A stretch of 64,000 nucleotides of DNA, from the NCBI RefSeq assembly GCF_964204865.1, contig NC_135263.1:6140501-6204500 (forward strand), written 5' to 3'. Shown here piece by piece: positions 36,901-51,900 of the stretch (position 1 is the first letter of the stretch; every line of letters starts with the position of its first letter). This DNA comes from Styela clava (taxonomy: Eukaryota; Chordata; Ascidiacea; Stolidobranchia; Styelidae). The notes under the pieces were generated by a model. That model was not told the origin of the DNA and ran no database searches. It saw only the letters and a program-made list of their open reading frames with translations. The position numbers and the translations under genes are program-made.

Positions 36901-39900
36901 CATCCATTGTTACATCATACCTGAACTTCTTTTTGATGATCCAGTCATCCCACTGCTTTCTCCTGATGTATTGCTACTCTGTGACATTCTTGGATCTACA
37001 GATTGTCCATGGCCCGGTGATTTAATCAAAGGTTGAGGGACATCATATAAGGAAGGGGCTGAACCAGATACTTTACTTTGTTGAATAAGCGGAGATAACT
37101 TATTACTGAATGACGGCATTTTCCTGCGGGAAAAAAAAAAAATGAGATGGAATTATGATATCAAAACATAATTTGATATATTAGGTATTTTTATTCGAAA
37201 TGTTTAATAAACTCAAATCGTTCACAATGTGGTATAAAACATACAATCATCTTAAAACAATTAAAATTTGTGAAAAATTGCAATAAGATTGGCTAAATCC
37301 CAAATTTGTGTATCTGAAATTATAGATTAGCTATTCATATATCCAACTAGGACTAGTAACTGGATGACATTCAGTGGTGTGCCACATGATTATTAAAGGG
37401 TTCTCAACCAAAAGTAAATTTGGCCTGTAGTCGGGGAAAATAATAAGCAAGAAAGTACATAAGGGACCACATAACAGACTGTAACAGTCTTGGGATTGAG
37501 ATCTTTTTTGTTGAACAATAAATGTTTTTTATGCCCCATCTCCATTTCACTTACGACATACTCAAAAAGACAATTTACATGCACAGCTAAAGGGGTCAAT
37601 TTTATTTTTAAAAATTTTCAAAGGGGAAAATGAGATAGAATGAAAATTGAGAACACCTAGACCAGGGGTCGGCAAACTTTTGTCATTCGTGGGCCAAAAC
37701 AAAGGTTGCAAGTCATTGGAGGGCCGCACATATTTTTCACATAGATTTCAGTGAAATTTCAAGCAGTGCGCGAAGACTGATCATCAGAATATTTTCTGCG
37801 TCATTAAACCATTTGCACTCAGCATCAACTTTTTCACGTTCTGTTGCCATTTGTCTAATTATAATCAATTATAGACCCATTAAACGAGTGATTGTGAATT
37901 ATATACTTGTCTCAAAACAAATTCTGTCACGTAAACAATATAATCGTCAATACAGCTGTTTTGTTAATATAATTCAGTCAAGCGTCGCGGGCTGGATTTT
38001 ATTGCTCCACGGGGCCGTAATTTGCCGACCCCTGACCTAGACTAATGCATCAAATTTTCTATGCATCGTTATAATTGTCAAAATCTTATCCTAATTTCAG
38101 TAAATTTATATATTGCTGGTAATTCATGAGTGGTTCTCATATAACAATACAAATAACTCACGTTATTTCAGCTCGTCTTGTCATATTAGGTGTCGTTAAC
38201 GGAGAATTAGTAGCTGAAACTGAATTTCTCGTAAACGGCGGCAATGAGTTTGGAGGCACTGTGCGAATACCAGTGGCATGGGGTGGCGATACAGGCGTCA
38301 GCTGCTTTACAGTGTCATATGTTGCATGGTCCGCACTGCCTGCACTACTCGCACTGTGACTTCTTGGACTCTCATAAAGTCCCTCAGAAGATTTATGTCC
38401 CAGTAACAATTCAGTTGGAATTTTTTGCCTTTGTGCCGGTGACGGCATATTACTCGTAGCAGTAGGTTTTGGTGGCCTGGGTGGCACAGCATATGTGCTT
38501 TCAGTATTCAAATTTGTATCCACTTGATCTGTTTTCGAAGACAAACCCAAATCCTTCGGTGTGGCATAAGTGGACTCTTGTTGCGTCGGTGATACACCAC
38601 CGACATCCAACATTTTAAAATCTTTTAATTGTTTTTGTAAAGCCAAAACATCAGAGTCCTGTACTGAGGATGCCGGTGTCAACCCCACTGGTGTTCTATC
38701 TAACGATTTCGGGGACTGGTAGTTCGATCTGGCGTTGGCGTTTTGACCAAGTGGAAAGACAGGTGACAGAGGACTTGGTACGTCGTATAATTGGTTTCTA
38801 AGATGTGGACTGGTGGACAGTGGACCGGGACTTGAATAAGATGACGAAGCAGAACCAGATAAATGAATGCCAGGAGAAAAAGAGCCTGCAAAATATGAAA
38901 CATTTGTTTTAACTCTTTGCAATTACTATTTTACACAGGACTGTGAAATGTGGGGACAAAATTGTAAGGGCTTCGATTCCCGGAAATTTAAATGTATGTG
39001 TATTTATTTGCTGTTCTAAGTTCCTGTTACAAATTTGGACTCCAATTATTATTATTGAAAGTATAAAACTTTAACTTTGCCGAATTTCAAATCAGGGCCA
39101 GGTTGTTTGGTTACATTAATGTGATAGGAGTATTTGGTTGTATTAAGGTTAGGGGGTGTTTGGTTGTATTAAGGTTAGGAGGTATTTGGTTGTATTAAGG
39201 TTACGAGATGTTTGGTTGTATTAAAGTTATTTGGTTGTATTGAAGCTGTTGGGATCAATTCACTTTTACCTGAACTTTTTGGATCCTGTGTATTAATATA
39301 TTCTGGGGGACTCAGTAATTTGTTTCCACTGTATCTGCCATCTCCTCCATAAGCTGATCCATATGAAGAGCTGCTGTTACTCCCTATAATAATGAAAACA
39401 AAGATTTAGAATACTTTTTCACTGCAGAGTAACAACCTTGGGATATAATTGACATAAGGTTGCAAGACTTCACTTGTGACTATTGTGTTATACAAGTTTC
39501 CTTAACAAGCGTCTATATCCAAATAATTTGGTAGACTAGTCAACCTTATTTTGCAAATAAAAAACAAAACAACGATACATGCCAAATTTTACACAGCATT
39601 ATAACTAAAAAAAAGGAAATTTTACAGTAAAAATTGAATATTTCTTTTTTTCAATAGACATTGCAGATGAGATTTCTTGTACATTTGTAGAAACATAGGA
39701 AGATTTTGTAAAATATACTCAATCTTTATCATTTAAAAAGCTAAATTTGGGTAAAAATTGTGTCACAGACTTCACGAAAAAAATTTAAAAAATGAAAGAG
39801 CAAAAGCATCTCAGGAGTATCATATTTGGCTGTGATTTATTCTTTGAATGTAACTTTTTGAATGTAATGCATTTATTTTTTTTACTTTCACTAGTTGAAC

Positions 39901-42900
39901 CATTGAAACAAAACTACCGTATATGACCACGTTTAATCACTATGTAAGATATCTTGAGCATAATGGCGCCAATAGTTAGAGATCTTGGGCCCAGGAATAA
40001 TACATTAGGAACATTGCTAAACATCTCAATCAATTTGAAATTTTTACCTTGCCAACGTAATGACCCATCTGCGCCCCTTTGTTCTCTCTGTAGCCCAGGT
40101 GGAACATTGTATAAACCGGTGTCATCAATAGGAGGAAGTCTACTCTTGATATTCTGTAAGACAAGCAAAGGTCAATGCTTATAAAAATAAGTTGTTATAC
40201 TGATTGAACATGATTAAAAACTAATTTAAATGAAGAATCTCAAAGTTAAGTTTCTTGTATTTACAAGTGATAGTGTTGTCATTCAAGATTGTCATGGGTT
40301 TCCTAAATCTGGTAAACGCCCTTAGCTTGATAGTTTTTAACGTACTTTCATTCTTTGAACAAACTATGCTCGCATTTGTAGGGCTGCAAAGATTGCAAGT
40401 CTGATGCCAATAACTATCATTACCCAGAGTTCTGTTTCAATTCACTTTATATTTTTTTACATAAACATAAATAACTCCGAGTCAACATGCTTGGTTTATT
40501 ACATTGTAATCTTTTTCATTTTTTTTGGTACATTTAGGAAATGGAAATTTTTGAAAAAAGTTTTGAACCCACTCGAAGGGGGGAGTTGACTTTAAAAGAC
40601 CTTCTGGTTCTATTGCACCCACCAGTCTATACCGAATAATATTGCGTAAGTTGCCTATTTTTGGCTAACGAAACAACATCCCTCGTGTCTCTTACTGGCC
40701 TATAATTTATAAAGCAAGCAAATCTTACTCTGGAGGGTCGACGTACAGCGTCAACAACATCATCCTCGTCGTCATCTGCATATTGTGAGTGAGGAAGCAC
40801 TGAGGTAAAAAAAGCAATTATGAGTGGATTTTACAAATTCAATTGAGCCAAACCGGGTCAGTTTATCCAATTTACACTAACATGGTGTAGTTAAGTATGG
40901 TATAAGGTTATCATGCTAATTAGCAGAGGCATAGCAAGGGGGAGGGGGAGTCAGAACCCCTCTTAAAAAGGTTAAAAAAAGAAAGCATTGACTGCTAGCT
41001 GTTACAGTCTAACTTGGCATTTAAAATGTTTGAAAATTCTTGGCTAAACCCCTGCTAGAAGATTAAATTTAAATATTGTCTTCAAGTATTCTCAAGTATT
41101 CTAACCCCCGATGATGGCTAAATTATTGCTAATGCAGCTGTTAATAGAATTCTTATGGTAATTTTGGTATTATCCTGTTATCTCACCCCATAACCATCAT
41201 AGGTTAGATGCTTGCCCCACCTTTACAGAGATGGGTGGGGCAAAAACATAAACCTTATCCTAAAACAAATTAACCTAAGAGGAAAAGATTTAAACAGATC
41301 AAAAAATTAGTTGTGAGACATTACCAAGATACAATTTTAAATCCATAAAAATGCAACTATCTAGAGAGATTATTACTAATAAAAAAAAATTTGTAAAAAT
41401 TATCATTGAAAAAAAAAATAAAAGTGTATTTAAAATGATATTAATATCGTATATTCAGTGATACTGCACATTTAATTCATCATAAAAGCATATGCAATAT
41501 CTATAGGAGCCATCATTCAAATTGCACAGTATGTATTGCAGGTATGTATTAACAGCTGAGTATAATGCAGCCATGTAGACAAAAGCTATATATTACAGAA
41601 TTCCAGCTGTCAAAATCAGGCTGCTGTATTAAAAGATGGTTATAAAACCATTAGACCATGCAAAATGCTATTACAGACACAATGAGTAGGCAACACTAAA
41701 TTATAAAAACACATCTAAGCAGATATCGTTTGTTTAGAGGCAGCCAAGTATGGGAATATGATAAAGTGACTTATTATGATATGGTTCATGTTTGATAATG
41801 GGATTTGAGGATTGAGTAACTACACTGTACAGGAGCTTCAACAGTATTGTAACGACAATAGATTTATGGTTAAATCTTTGAAATTTAAAATGATGCAATT
41901 TTGCATACTGAAATTTGAAATTAGAAAAGATAACAAATACTAATAGATTATGCTTCATAACATACTTCTGTGCTGTATGGTAGTATTTCAAAAAAGATTT
42001 ACCCCATTGATTAGCTATGTTCTATGTTTGCATCGATATAGGTAAGTTATATATAGCACCAATTTCAATATCAGCAAGTTATAAAACATAAAACAAGTTA
42101 TTAAACGTACAAACATGTTTCGTTTTGGTATTTACTCTCACAACAATATTTCATGTCAAGTACTCTAATTACATGCGCTTCTCTGTAATTGGATCTTTAT
42201 TCGCAATTCGAAAATGAAACAAATATGCTTAGAGACAAAATGAAATAAAACATTGCGCAATGTGTAGTTATTAGATTGTATACAGACTGAATTGATTTCA
42301 ATCTAGGGCAGTCTAGAGTATTTTTGAAAATCTGGTGATTTCAGAATCGAATTGAATATTTTTGTTCAGATCGAATCTTGGGAGATTGGTGATTGTATAT
42401 ACAGTATTTTTTTGATTGTAAGGAGTCCAACAGACAGTTCGCTGAGTGTTCACAATCAATGGGGAACATGTTTCATCAATAAATCACTCAGAAGAAAAAA
42501 GTTAGGCTACATGCCCGTTTGCATTTCAAAAATACGGCTTCAAACAACAGATTCACCTTGATCTTGGGCAAAGGAAAATAAAAACAAGATGGCGGTGATT
42601 TGAAATTTTCATTTGAAATGATTCATATAATTTACTATTCGATTTGAAATGCCCAGCCCTATTTCAATCCTTCCGAAAAAAAATGGCTTATCACATCTCG
42701 TTGAATATCAGTGCTTCTCGGAGCAAATAGAAATAATAAGCGTTGTATTGAAAAATAACTGTCGAAGCTAATGTTGATGAAAAAGCACTTGTGGTTATAT
42801 CAAACATTCAGTAATGTTATAATCATGCATGTGCAAAAAATGAAATCCCAAAGAAATGATTAAATTTACATATATTATAGAACCTTTCCATGTTGAAAAT

Positions 42901-45900
42901 TGATGCTAATAAAGTTTTTTTCCATGACTCACATTACATAAAGTTATGTAAGTCATGAGATTAAAGTCTGGAAACTTGACTAAATGAATAAAAAAGCACG
43001 AAAAGTGTGAAAACAACTAATGAACTGCAACTTGTTTTTGAAAGGCACAAAATTCGTAAAGCAATAAAACAAAAATATAAATAAAATTTTTGTGTAACAC
43101 ACTTACCATTTATTGGAGGAGGTGGTGGCGGGCAATCAGGCATACTGCTCAACCTTGCTTTATTAGCTTGTAAGAATCTTGACGTCTGTGGAATTGCTTC
43201 CATAGGTAGTGTTGGACTGTCCTCTTTCGATTCATCAGATCCATCGTCATGAGCAAATACGCTGTCAGTTGAACATCTACGTTCATCATTCTGTGAATAA
43301 AATGTCATAAGAGGTTGATTCCAGTAAATCATAACAAATTATCAGTACTTCATCCCATGGTTGTGGAGTAGGGGAAAATTTAACATCAACTCTGGGTTGA
43401 AAAAAATTGTGGTTTTGACTCGGGGTCAGGAATAATTTTGAATCCCGAATAAATTTTGTCTGCAAATTTAGCCCAAATTTGAAGAAAATTTAATAATGAT
43501 AGTGAGTAAGCTTTCCTAAACAGCCTGTTAATTAAGAGCGCTTCGTCAACTTATTGCTTTTTGAGTTTTTAAAATATACCGACTTATTTCATCACCATCG
43601 AAATCTGAAATTCAGACTCAGACTCGGATAAATCAGATTTTCGACAGCGATTCGAAACCCCCCTCCCGACTTTTGAAATGTAAAAAAAGTATTTTTTTGT
43701 ATCATACATAACATTTTGATAACAACTTTGGTATATGAAAATCTTCTTTAATTGCCTGTTGTGAGTGCTAAGTTGACTTATGCTTTATAAGTCCGCAGTA
43801 AAAATTTTCATTTTGATTTTTCACTATTAATCCTAAATTCATCCCAAAATACATGATATGCATCCACAAATCTTCTTAAAACAGACACTACCTCATACCT
43901 TTTCAGTCATCAATAATGATGGATTTTGTTCGTTTTTATCTAGAGTCTCACAGTCAGCCAGATGAAAATATCTGTCAGAATCATCATCTTCAGGTGGAGC
44001 GAACATTGGTATATCCATCGACATTTCACTATGATTGCCTGTGATAAGAGAGGAAATTAGCTTCTGTTAGAAAATTTGTTAGTTTTAACCAGTAGTTCTC
44101 CAACTTTCACGATCTGTGGCCTCATCTATGATCTAAATATTCTCAACACTGTGTGACACCCTTGCTCTTCAATGTAAAAAAAATAGTATTGTTTTTAACA
44201 GGTTTGCATTAGTTACTTTATTCGCAACACTTAATGAAAATGCGCCCATGGTCAAAAATTGTTACCAAATTGCGGTTAATTTACTTTACTTAACATTAAT
44301 AATGTGGTTGTTGCAAATGGTAACTAAGGCCTTTGCTTGTGGCCCCCAAAAAGGGAGAGGGCCCAACCCATTAAAAAAAAAAAACTTCTGACAAGAGGTT
44401 TGCTGGCAAGATTTAATTAAGATAAAAGTATTACTGCTGTATATATTTTAAAAAATGTTGTTAAAGATGACCAAGCTTCTACGACTGCACTGTGATTAAA
44501 TTATTTATACATTTTCCTTGCTGTTCACTCCAAACAAGAGTCAATACAAGCAAAATTTGAGAGCTATAAATTTTGAACGAACAGGAACCAGAATAATAGA
44601 CTCACTCATTATATGTGGCCCAAAACCAACGCCATTATCAAATGAAGCATCTTGCACAGAAAAATCATAACCATTTTCAGATGTAGTAAGAAATGATGTA
44701 TTCACAGTTCCATTTTGCATGACTGGTGAAGGATGATTTGGCTCGATTGGCTTTGACAAGGCAGTAATGGTATTCTCAGGTCTGGGCAACACTGCAGGTG
44801 GAACGTCAGATGTAGTTGGCCTGTATGTGAAAAAATAAAATAGCAGCCATGTAAGATAAGATCAGTATCTGCAGTGCATTGGGGTAATGTTGTTTCGGTG
44901 TACTTATTTTACAGATATTATAAAGGACTGTGTTCTTCTGAACTCTCGAAACTTATTCCTTCCATATAGGTTTTCAACCACCACACTCAGTTTGCTGTGA
45001 GCTCTCACACGCTTACTCTTAAATATCGTTACAAGCCCAAAAATATTTCATGACGCTTTTTCACAAGAACACTGATTCAAAAAGCACACAATTGGTATTT
45101 TATAAGATGCAATTCTATGCTATATTTTTAATAGTCTCAGACTCTCAGTAGCTCTTGGTACTTCAGTGGCCAATCATAAATTCACTCGAAGATCCTTTAT
45201 TCCGAGTGCATGTTGAATTGCTTTGAGTAAGCTTCCTTAAAAAGTACTATTTGCTGCACACTAACACAAATGCATTTTTTTAATATATTGTCTCACCGAG
45301 GTATATATTCACATATTATGGTATATATTCCAATAGTGGAAATATGTTTGTCTGAAAAATTCTGATCTCAGTCAGACGAAACGATACAGAAATACATTTG
45401 TGTCAGCCTGCAGCATAACTGATGAACTTACAAGAGAGAAGCTGCAGGAGAATTTCCATTCACATTTATGTTTGGTTCTCCAGCTTTGAATGTTTGCTTC
45501 TGCCGACCCAAGTCTGATTTGTCATTAGAATCTGACATAAAATTATAATACAGTAAATAGTAATTCAAAAAAATCATAAGTATCTCTTCGAAGTTCAATA
45601 AAAAATTTACCGTAACGATCGGAAAATTTGTGAAAGATGTGTAAAATATCCTATAAAAAAACACCAAACAAAACATCATAACAGAATGACTACATACCAT
45701 AACCTAATCTCATTAAAAGGTAATGTTGATACAATGTCATTATACCACCTCCGTAAATATGTGTTTTCATGACCTACCATGACTAAATCCGCACAGATCA
45801 CAGAGACAATGCACCCACGATGACATTTCTCTGAGGCTGTCAGCAACCAAATAAAACGTTCGAAGGTTCGTTACAATTGCAAATACGAAATGTTCTGTTG

Positions 45901-48900
45901 TATCCTTCTTATCGTGTCGAACAGGTATCGTCACATTAATATCAATCTGTGGAAAAAGGGAATATAATGGATTGAGTCAAAATCGGGGTAATCTAGATTT
46001 TTATTTGAAAAGAATATCTTTCCCAGCAATTCTGAAATTTCCATGGTGCGTGACACCGTTTAAAAGAACTCAATACATGTATTCCCCTACTCTTCTATAA
46101 AAATACTTTATATTTCAAATAGTTATTTGTGTGTCATGTTTCATAATGAAAAATTCAACAAAAAGAAGTAAAAAATGAATGCATTACAGTGAATGAATTG
46201 AACGAATCGCAATCAATTCACTTTAAAATTAACGTAGGTATGGCTGATGGTATTTAATGGAGGCTTTCGCTTGTGGTCCCAAAGAATCACTCTAAAGCAA
46301 ACTAGGAGAGCCGAGAGTCTAGTTTGAAAAACCCTGGTTTAGACGAAACATAGAGTAAATATAATGGTGTATATAATATCATCCGAAGGGAGTTTAGAAA
46401 AAAACTTAAGAGTAAGCTGTAGAAGGAATTTAAATAATTCATCAGGAAAATACCCAAAATATGATCTGTCATAAAACTTCCAAACAAAAATGTTGTGCTA
46501 TGCAATGGGTAATAAATTCAATTTGAAATTTTTGAAATTCAAATCTAATTTTCAATCCAAGCAAAGGTAAATCAGGTTTATTGAATAAATTACTTATGAT
46601 AATTAGCTACTTACTTGCTTGCAATCATTCAAATTTATGCTCTTTATTGGTTTTTTTGAAGTCTGATACTTGGAATATTCCAATACATTAGGATCCCCTG
46701 ATAATCTCCCTGATTTTAACACAAACCATCGTTTTTTCCATGACTGTAAAAACAAAAATATAGACATTTAGCTTGATGTTACAATAAAAAATAGTCAAAT
46801 AAATAAAAGCTTTTTTAAAAAATAATAACGTACTAAATAAAATTCAGACACAACTTCACTTTTGTATAATAACAAAGTACATAATCTTATCCAGCAACTA
46901 AAACTCTTATTGTAGCTATCAGTAGAGGTTAGGCGAGACAAACTAGCAATCCCTCCTCAATTCCTTGTGCTAGTGGATCCCATATGCATATAATGCAAGG
47001 ATGCCGCAGCAGGAATAAACATGACCATACTATGCAATTCAATAATCGTGCTGCACACTAACACAAATGTATTTCTATTAGCATTGCTCATTGTGGTCGT
47101 ATTTCCGGCTGATAAAGTATATAACCAAGTTTGGTGGCAGACTGGCAGTCGCTGATATTTTATTTCAAATCTATGTGCATTGGGCCTCTACTCTCAACAT
47201 TCACTAAATCGAAATATGTGCCTTCGACATCTTCAAATTAAGTCTATAACAGAGTATACTATCGGGTGACCCCAAAAAAGAGAACTCAGGTAATTTGAAT
47301 CACATACAAATACAAGTTCAGTTTGTGAATAAATTTTCTAGAACTAATTAAGAAATTTAGGGTTCTGTTTTTGGCAATTCCCTCTGTATTTTATGCAAAT
47401 ATGCAGATTGAGTATAATATTACAGTACAAACCTAATAAAATTTTACATTCCTATATGCATAATAAGAAACTAGCAAGTTTTCAATATACCAGTCCTATT
47501 GCCACGCTAACCAAAATCTTAATACAACCCTTTGCATTAGCATGAATCATATATACAATTCCATATTTCGACCTCTCAACTCTAACGGCCTACAGAGAGC
47601 AATTGGTTTAAAGCAATGATCATGCATCCTTTATATATCATGTGAAAACCGAAACGAATCAGTCAAGCCGAAAATAATATTGCTCACATATATAATATTC
47701 TTTTACAAAGCCATTAATAAGGAAACAACAGCGAAACTAGAAATCATTGAAGGGGTAAACAAAATAATTATGACGGCATAAAATCCATTATATACAATCC
47801 ATTTTATGACGCCAATGAGCAAAATGTGAATATTTTTAGAAGAATACCTTGGTTTGGATCTAAAACAGGCATAGTAATTATATTTAGCAAAGTATATTAA
47901 AGTACGGGCAAGAATAGATCATTTCATTGAGGATTGATGTCACAATAGCCCAAGCTTTTGCAAAAGCTTGGGCTATTGTGACATCAGTCCTTATTTTCAA
48001 ATTGTTCGTTACATAACGTAAAATTCCATAATGAAAAAATTTTTGTAAACAGACGATGTGAAACTAATAAATTACAACGCTATAAATATCGCTTAATGGG
48101 TTACAGTGCATACATGCATTGTGACAACAACAAAACATGGATTTCAAATGAAAGGGTCAAATGAAGGCAGAATCCAGCTCAAGATAATAAAGATTGAATA
48201 AATATTGTGATTGTGTTGGTTAATTTGAAATAATGTTTTCAACTGACGTCATTTGGTTTTATGTAAATGTAAACACTATGAATCACATGGTGTGTACATA
48301 TCATAAAATAGAAGAAGATCAAGAGCCCACATAGTCAAACTCATGACAGTGACCTATCTGAATTTATATCCAACATGAGATACGTTTTTGATAAATGATG
48401 TTAACATTTGATAGCATGACAGTTATAGATTCATTACATATAGAAACTAACAGTCACACAACCATATACTAGTATCATACCTGCTCAGGGATTGCCTGAT
48501 GATTGAAGTTTTAATTAAATTTAAAATTAGGTATTTGGAAAATGTGATAAATTAAATGAATTTTTTATTATTGATGATATTTTGCCATTCCTGCAATAGG
48601 TTTATTATTTATGTTAAATTGTGATGTTGAATGGTTTGCCTTGTTTATAAGACGCTTGTTTACAATGTTTGCTCTGAACAAGGCCCGTACAAGCATGCAG
48701 TGGTATCTAACAACATTAAAAGAGCTGCTACTTCTCATTCCGGCATTGCTTACCCAATCAATCACATCTTGTGTGAGGTGCTGGGCATGACATTTAGCTT
48801 GTGATAAGGAATTACGAAAATATTATCTAATTTTTTTCCCATGGAAGTTGTATTAGTTGATGACAAACTAAATTTGACCTTATGTTTGAAAAATAATTTT

Positions 48901-51900
48901 ATTTATGAACAGCAATTTTGTTATTAATCTTTTTTTTAAATGTTTGGATTTAAATAAATTTCGTGGGCACTCAGATATCTCTGAAACTCTGAATTGAGGT
49001 GCCCAAAGCTAATTTATATTAAACACATAACAATTTCTATAAAAAAGGGAAACCACATACTCCACATTAGCAAAATTAGAATTTTTTTTCGCAAAAAAAA
49101 ATGAGAGAATATTGTATTCATCATCAAAACATGATCATGACCAAAAATAGCAATAAAAAATTAAAATCTGATGATATAATTGTTGCATTGTTACATGATA
49201 TTATTAGAAATCAATCCAACTGGTAATTACAAATTAAATCATGTATCAAGAATACCAAGATGATGACAAATTTTAATAATCCATCATTATGACATCACCA
49301 TAGGACAATAATATCAATCATCATAACATCACAATTGAAAACATTAAGAGTGATTGTATTTTTATTTTTACAACTGATTAACATTAAGTTTTTTAGGTTA
49401 AGTTGTTAGTGGGTGTTGTAATATGTGGGTGGATTATGTAAACAGTTAGTCAAACTGGTTATAACAGCGGTACAACAAATGACATCATCATAATAATGAT
49501 GTAACTTGTAGGAACAGTGTTTTGAAATGTACGTGTTGTAATGTTTTTAGTATTTGAATTAAAAAAAAAAAGGCTTGATTTAATATGATCCTTGACAATC
49601 AAATTTTCTTATATTACCACATTTCAGAAGTATTATGGTTAATTTTTTTGGTAGTTTCTGCGAAAATGTTCTAATACCCAATTTGGACAAGCTTAGAAAG
49701 CATAGTGATTAATCCTTAAAAAATGAGTTGTGATTGTTATTCACACCTAGTATAATTTAAAACTTGTAAATCTGTGTTACTCATAAATTCTGGAGTTTTG
49801 ACTAAAAATATCAATTTGAACCAAAATTAGCAGTCATACACAAAACATGAGTATTTTGCACAATATGGAAGTTTTGCTCAAAATAAGTGAAATGATTGAT
49901 GTCACTTTTTTAAGAAAATTTGCACTCAAAAATAAGGGATTGATTTTTGAGAGATGTCATGGACAACCACCGAACAGCCATGAACTACAAAGTCTGATAC
50001 TGTAAAGAATTAAAGCATAGAATTGAGCATTAGTAAATACTTACTGACACAAGATTCAACTTAAAGTTGTTAATATGTTATATTTGGTTCATCATGTAAG
50101 AATAATATTATAAACAATCCCGTGAATTGGGAATTGAAAAAAAAAAAAAAAAAACACAATCACTAACACATTCAATTTAAAAATATTGCTGTTAGTGTTT
50201 TCATAATTTTTTCAAAAACCGAAAATGTCAGTATTTTTAAAATTATGGATAAATGACTTTCACAATGTTTTTCTATTACATTTGGTTTCTAATCCAATAT
50301 TAATAATACCATTATGAATATGAAACTGAAATATCTTAGCTGTAAGTAGGTTTCACTACTCAAATGCTGGAAACATAACAAAGTCCATGAAGGCATACTA
50401 AAAATAGCAACACGCGTCCGTGTATGGGAAACAGTCTTGTCAATCACAACAGGCTGACACGAAGCCGTGCATCATTCCGATGCAAAAATAGTGTTTTATG
50501 AGAGGTTATTCTATTTCTGGCAACTCGAACTCAACTCGGAACACGTGACCGTCAGGTAATTTCGAAGCTTGAGCTTCATGAGACTTCGTGTCACAACGCC
50601 AACCATGGTTACAAACTAACATCAATTTTTCATGCGACGCCCGTTTCAATACTCCCCCAGGCTTGTTGGAAACAGACCGACATGGCTATGTCCCAAGTGT
50701 ACAGCTCTTAGAGTTAAGAATATCTGGTGAGGCATTGCGCGTGCTTTCTTTTACGTCGAGCAAAGGTCAACATTCCGTTCTGTGACTTCAGATACGCACG
50801 CTCTCTTCAATAAACGTAAAACGACAAAACGTGAAAGTTCACCATGACTACGACGCAAGCAAACTAAACCGTAAAATGTCGTCGTCTTCCAATAAAGCTA
50901 GCTCTGCTGAACAAAAGTAACTTAATACAGCAAGGGACTTCACAGAAGAACACAAATCAACGATTAATATTACCACGAAATATTAATATAAAAATCATTT
51001 TACATACACCGAAAGAAAGGAAATAAAAGTACAAATCGTAATCTTTTAGTGCAAACTCTGCGCTAAATTATTTTAGCAAAATTTGAACGCGGTTCACATT
51101 TATTCACAAATAACAGCTGTTATGTGATACAGCGGCACCAGCCAATCTTAAATCATCTAAACCCTGTCCAAGGCTGTCCTTTACAATCTAAGCATTTAAC
51201 ATTGGTAGAAATTAAGTTTAAACCATTTGAAAAAAGTATTACAATATGCAACCGATTTTGTTAACTCTTTAAACGACTGTGCGTTGACGACGCATTCTAA
51301 TTCCACATGTCCCTGCACAAGTAATACTGAAACAATAAAAACGTAATAAGCAATAGCAATCCTACAAAGCAACACCCTTATCCTTAGTATAACGCGGAAT
51401 GGCATCAATATAATTTCCTTATGACCTGACTTTGTATACAGAAATCACGCGACTGGACATTACAACCACAATGAGCAATTCATCTTAACAATACATATAC
51501 AAAGATTTGCGATGTCATATCTTACTAATTCTTACTCATACAGGCCACACTCTATTGTTCATGGGAATGACACTTAGTCTAGTCGCTGCGTCTGCACGGT
51601 GCATAACCTCATTTAATTTGGCATAGCACAAATGTATTTCCAACAGCTCTTTCGATATAAGATCACCCAAACTGCTGACTGACAGACTGGTATCTCGCCT
51701 TTGACTGATCACCAATTAAGATTCCTTGGATCGAGCAAATTCGAAATAGTGTAACATACCTTTCCCGTGGTTGTGGCCTAGCGCTGAAAGCCGTACATGT
51801 ACAATACACGATTCAAAAACACATTATACAATCTATTCATTCTCTGGCGTTATTTGGATAAAATTTGGCGCGACCATTGGTAAACAAAGAATATTCTGCA

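Noticed and set aside
50138..50156. A-run as a retroposed poly(A) tail
   Set aside because: No gene-like sequence precedes it on the same strand and no target duplication was found; treated as a simple repeat.
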